This document shows positions 6,693 to 8,648 of a stretch of DNA of 8,648 bases, piece after piece. Below the pieces are notes generated by a model. The model saw only the letters and a list, made by a program, of their open reading frames with translations. It searched no databases and was not told where the DNA came from. The stretch comes from Spirochaetales bacterium (lineage in GTDB: Bacteria; Spirochaetota; Spirochaetia; JABMQR01): the NCBI GenBank assembly GCA_023139255.1, contig JAGLNY010000050.1:1-8648 (forward strand), read 5' to 3'. Within the stretch, counting starts at the first letter, position 1; the number at the start of each line of letters is the position of its first letter. The position numbers and the translations under genes are program-made.

Positions 6693-6934
6693 ATGAATAT
6701 TACACCTGTCAATGAAGCAGAAGCTGTTATCGAACCCTTTTGGGATGATCGGCAAATCGGTCTTTCCGAATGGGATGTGGATCCTGGTCATGACCATGGT
6801 CTGGACATATATCAGAACTGGGACTCTGTAGCTTTTTCGTGGGACAGGTATGGCGAATCGATAAACTGCCGCTGATTAACGGGAATCAGAAAACTTTCAC
6901 TTCTGAAGAGTTGCGAGCGGAATTTAACTTATGA
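6693..6934 (+). pseudogene. Frameshifted small gene downstream of the mutarotase, family unknown
   Basis: ATG at 6693 follows AAGGA (6682-6686) and is 22 bases after the mutarotase stop. The first frame runs to 6875 and gives 60 residues with a GHDHG motif (31-35, possible metal ligands) and DIYQNWDSVAF. Past a T5 tract at 6833-6837 the minus-one frame continues with coding character (VGQVWRIDKLPLINGN, then TFTSEELRAEFNL) to a stop at 6932-6934. Restoring one T joins the halves into a protein of about 80 residues. I do not recognise either half. The break could be a true one-base deletion, an assembly error in the T run, or a -1 slip on T-TTT-T. The stop overlaps the ATG of the RelE-like remnant as ATGA, an arrangement common in toxin-antitoxin pairs, so the second half may be the antitoxin side; that is inference. 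Confidence 0.5.
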
Positions 6935-7062
6935 CTTGGTCTGTATGTTATAGCGAAAATGCAGCAAAGCAATTGAAAAAATGGGGCAGACAATGCTCGT
7001 GTCATGATTCTTGGCTTGTATTTGCCAGTTCCGTCATAACTTCCCTAAGTGCATTCGTGTGA
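6931..7062 (+). pseudogene. RelE/ParE-type toxin N-terminal remnant
   Basis: The ORF starts in an ATGA overlap with the preceding stop. Its first ~21 residues, MTWSVCYSENAAKQLKKW and on to GRQ, match the N-terminal strand and helix of RelE/ParE-superfamily toxins (M-[TA]-W-x-V-x-[YF]-S-x-x-A-x-K-Q-L-K-K). After about position 6993 the similarity ends, and from 7002 the frame runs antisense through the 3' end of the M14 peptidase gene, stopping at 7062. Intact toxins have about 80-100 residues with conserved Arg/Tyr residues in the later strands, all missing here. It is almost certainly an inactive fragment, cut where the convergent peptidase operon begins. The family call rests on a short stretch. 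Confidence 0.45.
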
Positions 7063-8240
7063 CGTTCCTGGTATTCTGTAATAAGTTTTCTGTCCGTCTG
7101 ATCTGCCCTGCAGCATTCGCGTTCATGTGAATCCGGATTAACATAGCCTTCCATATCAAAGGCAGGAATTCCAAAACGGTCGTAGAGCCACGCTGACAAA
7201 CTGCCTGCTGAACAGGTATATGACAGCCACTCCGCGGTAAAATCAAGGTCAGGATATAACCCCTTACCGAATTTCATGATCAGGTTTTCACATTTGCCAG
7301 TATACCCGGTATCCCCTCCCGCATACTTTGATGCAAGAGCGGGCAGCCCGCAAATACCAGCCAGCCAGTGGAAGCTGAATACAGCATCCGGGGGATTGTC
7401 ATTAAACACAGACATTACCGCCTGTGTCTCCGGCGCACTTGCCGGTTGAGCACCACGATATGTTACAGAAGATATGTCGGATGAATCCAGTCCATAGCCA
7501 TACTCAATAGTTTCCCAATGTACCGGGAAGTTGCGGTTTATATCTACATGCTGGAAGTTAGTACGAAGATACCATGGCGTCCCCTCCACCATTTCTTCTC
7601 TGGCATCAATATTCACGGCCGGGATTGCCGCGATGCGCACTTGCCGGAACAGCTGCGGTGATTCGGCAAGCAGCCTGGATATAGCCGGAATGATCAACTC
7701 CGGACCTGATTCCCCACCGTGAATAAGTCCCACGAGTCCTAAAGTTTTTGCACCATCACCGATTTCAAGACAGGGAATTCCCTTACCTTGCACTGTCCGG
7801 CCGCAAATCGAATGACATGCAATCCCTCCCGATTGTTCACAAAGGTTATTAATCCGGGACATCATATATTCATAAGACCACCATACTTCGGGATCCCGGA
7901 CACGGACAGGTACCGGCCCGATACGGCAGGATGTCTGCGTCTGGATAAAATATGAATATGTACGACCTGTTTCAACTGAATCATCGTGAAACAGGTACTT
8001 ACGATTATTAATTGCCGTTAAACTGCCTTCAAATATCAACTGGGCGTCAGCCCCGTCATGGTTCAGAAAGAACTCCTCATAATCCTCCCCAAAAGCAAAC
8101 GCCTCTTCCTTCCGGTAAATACGGAACAGATCAAACTCATTTGTCGACACCTGACTGAAAAGCGGGGTGCTTTTATACCAGCTTAGTGTAACCTTACGGT
8201 CTATTACCATTGCTTTAAGTGATACTATTGTTTTACGCAT
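7002..8240 (-). CDS. M14-family zinc carboxypeptidase with N-terminal FN3-like domain
   Basis: This 412-residue protein has an FN3-like beta domain at about 4-115 (VTLSWYKSTP, FDLFRIYRKEE, GRTYSYFIQTQ), then an M14 metallopeptidase domain from about 118. Zinc ligands are His174 and Glu177 (HGGES) and His291 (SFHW). Substrate-binding residues lie in DINRNFP (Asn235, Arg236), and Glu364 (FDMEGY) is the candidate general base. M14 enzymes remove C-terminal amino acids or act on amide-linked or cell-wall-derived substrates. There is no signal peptide, so it is probably cytoplasmic. The ATG at 8240 has no SD, but the upstream 45-residue ORF ends eight bases inside this gene (ATGCGTAA), suggesting translational coupling. 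Its place behind polysaccharide-lyase sequences suggests a peptide- or amino-acid-substituted glycan, which is inference. Confidence 0.85.
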   Translation of the reverse strand: MRKTIVSLKAMVIDRKVTLSWYKSTPLFSQVSTNEFDLFRIYRKEEAFAFGEDYEEFFLNHDGADAQLIFEGSLTAINNRKYLFHDDSVETGRTYSYFIQTQTSCRIGPVPVRVRDPEVWWSYEYMMSRINNLCEQSGGIACHSICGRTVQGKGIPCLEIGDGAKTLGLVGLIHGGESGPELIIPAISRLLAESPQLFRQVRIAAIPAVNIDAREEMVEGTPWYLRTNFQHVDINRNFPVHWETIEYGYGLDSSDISSVTYRGAQPASAPETQAVMSVFNDNPPDAVFSFHWLAGICGLPALASKYAGGDTGYTGKCENLIMKFGKGLYPDLDFTAEWLSYTCSAGSLSAWLYDRFGIPAFDMEGYVNPDSHERECCRADQTDRKLITEYQERHTNALREVMTELANTSQES

Positions 8241-8370
8241 AGGTTTGTATATAATTCACAAACTCAAGCTTAGCCCGGGGAAAATCATCTGCCGCCAGAG
8301 CTTCCTTTACTTTTCCCAGCCCGGAATAATCCAGGTTTGTTTTTTGAAAAAAATCTTTGTCCGATATCAT
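8233..8370 (-). CDS. 45-residue ORF resembling the N-terminus of heparinase II/III-family lyases
   Basis: ATG at 8370 has a strong SD (AGAGGGGG, 8377-8384 on the reverse strand, six bases away). The peptide, MISDKDFFQKTNLDYSGLGK then VKEALAADDF and AKLEFVNYIQT, matches the opening helices of heparinase II/III-like polysaccharide lyases, whose usual form is L-D-Y-x-G-L-x-x-V-K...D...A...L..Y-x-R. The rest of such a protein (alpha-toroid and beta-sandwich, about 550-600 further residues) is absent, because the frame stops at 8233, eight bases inside the M14 gene. It may be the stump of a lyase gene removed by an internal deletion, now acting as a coupling leader for the peptidase. An independent small protein is less likely. 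It sits between an alginate-lyase-like gene and the peptidase, where a full lyase would fit. Confidence 0.6.
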   Translation of the reverse strand: MISDKDFFQKTNLDYSGLGKVKEALAADDFPRAKLEFVNYIQTYA

Positions 8371-8376
8371 GGGTTT

Positions 8377-8384
8377 CCCCCTCT
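8377..8384 (-). promoter_or_regulatory. Strong SD of the heparinase-like fragment
   Basis: AGAGGGGG on the reverse strand lies six bases before ATG 8370. It is the only good ribosome-binding site ahead of the SD-less M14 gene. Confidence 0.65.
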
Positions 8385-8450
8385 TAAATGAGCCCGGAAA
8401 TCTGTGCAGAAAAAGCTAAAAAACATGAATCCACTCGCTTTTATCTATCC

Positions 8451-8648
8451 TCAATTGGGATATATCAGCTGTACTATATGCTTAGCCACCTCCTGCCTGT
8501 TAAAAGAATGAAGGACTTCTTCATACCGGGTATCCTCATAATAGATTGCTGCCCGTCGAAACAGCTCAAAGTAATTACTTTTATCGAAATCTGTAATCTG
8601 TTCCCATTCCCATTGCTTCTCCCCTGCAGCGTAAGGCCGCAGCCAATC
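8451..8648 (-). CDS. Alginate-lyase-like protein, C-terminal part (runs off the window)
   Basis: The reverse frame from the window edge to the TGA at 8451-8453 gives 65 residues: WLRPYAAGEKQWEWEQI (from residue 2 of the visible part), then NYFELFRRAAIYYEDTRYEE and a short tail. This resembles the last helices of the alginate-lyase (alpha/alpha-toroid, PF05426-like) domain, where a WL-x-P...W stretch is followed by an LxRRAA...Y helix. The catalytic region lies outside the window, so activity and full length cannot be judged. Its stop is 80 bases before the start of the heparinase-like ORF on the same strand, so it is probably the upstream gene of the M14 operon. Confidence 0.6.
   Translation of the reverse strand, partial: DWLRPYAAGEKQWEWEQITDFDKSNYFELFRRAAIYYEDTRYEEVLHSFNRQEVAKHIVQLIYPN

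Noticed and set aside
6786..6801. Overlapping palindromes GGTCATGACC and GACCATGGTC
   Set aside because: They arise from the codons for GHDHGL inside the small gene, so protein coding explains them better than an operator.
8167..8391. Forward ORF of 74 codons
   Set aside because: It is antisense to the M14 N-terminus and the heparinase-like fragment, with no SD and no family resemblance.

Overview
The window holds parts of a carbohydrate-degradation locus from a mesophilic-looking anaerobe or facultative anaerobe of moderate GC content. Clear Shine-Dalgarno (SD) sites (AGGAG, AAGGGG, GAGGGGG), one likely TTG start and a MttB-superfamily methyltransferase would suit a Firmicute (Clostridia or Paenibacillus-like) or a spirochaete. 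Nothing in the sequence fixes the phylum. There are no rRNA or tRNA genes, CRISPR arrays, transposases or phage genes.

Layout. (1) 57-1505 (+): a MttB-family corrinoid-dependent methyltransferase without pyrrolysine. (2) 1506-1713: non-coding, with a TATAAT box and a perfect 8-bp inverted repeat just before the next gene. (3) 1714-1983 (+): the C-terminal third of an SGNH/GDSL esterase. Its stop overlaps the start of (4) 1983-3374 (+), a right-handed beta-helix protein related to GH28/pectate-lyase-like enzymes. (5) 3405-5394 (-): a leftward operon with a zinc-dependent medium-chain dehydrogenase (MDR), an unrecognised 31-residue ORF with a good SD, and a classical short-chain dehydrogenase (SDR). 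(6) 5395-5728: a 334-bp divergent intergenic region with candidate promoters and a palindrome. (7) 5729-6670 (+): an aldose-1-epimerase-like mutarotase. (8) 6693-7001 (+): a small gene broken by a frameshift at a T5 tract; its second half ends in an ATGA overlap with what looks like the first ~21 residues of a RelE/ParE-type toxin. (9) 7002-8648 (-): a second leftward operon with the C-terminus of an alginate-lyase-like protein, a 45-residue remnant matching the N-terminal region of heparinase II/III-type lyases, and a full M14 zinc carboxypeptidase with an N-terminal FN3-like domain.

How it fits together (inference). Polysaccharide lyases and the beta-helix protein would cut an uronic-acid-rich or otherwise acidic glycan, and the SGNH esterase would have deacylated it. 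The mutarotase would convert released sugars between anomers, and the two dehydrogenases would oxidise or reduce the monomers. The M14 peptidase would trim a peptide or amino-acid-like substituent. The MttB homologue would remove a methyl group from a quaternary amine, but its cognate corrinoid protein is not in the window. None of the complete hydrolases or lyases has an obvious signal peptide, so they probably act on imported oligosaccharides.

The most notable feature is how many genes here are cut or broken: SGNH without its N-terminus, heparinase-like without its body, RelE-like without its body, and a frameshifted small gene. Several keep good SD sites and overlapping stop/start junctions. 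This points to an accessory island shaped by repeated deletions, and possibly to a few fragments kept as coupling leaders or small proteins.
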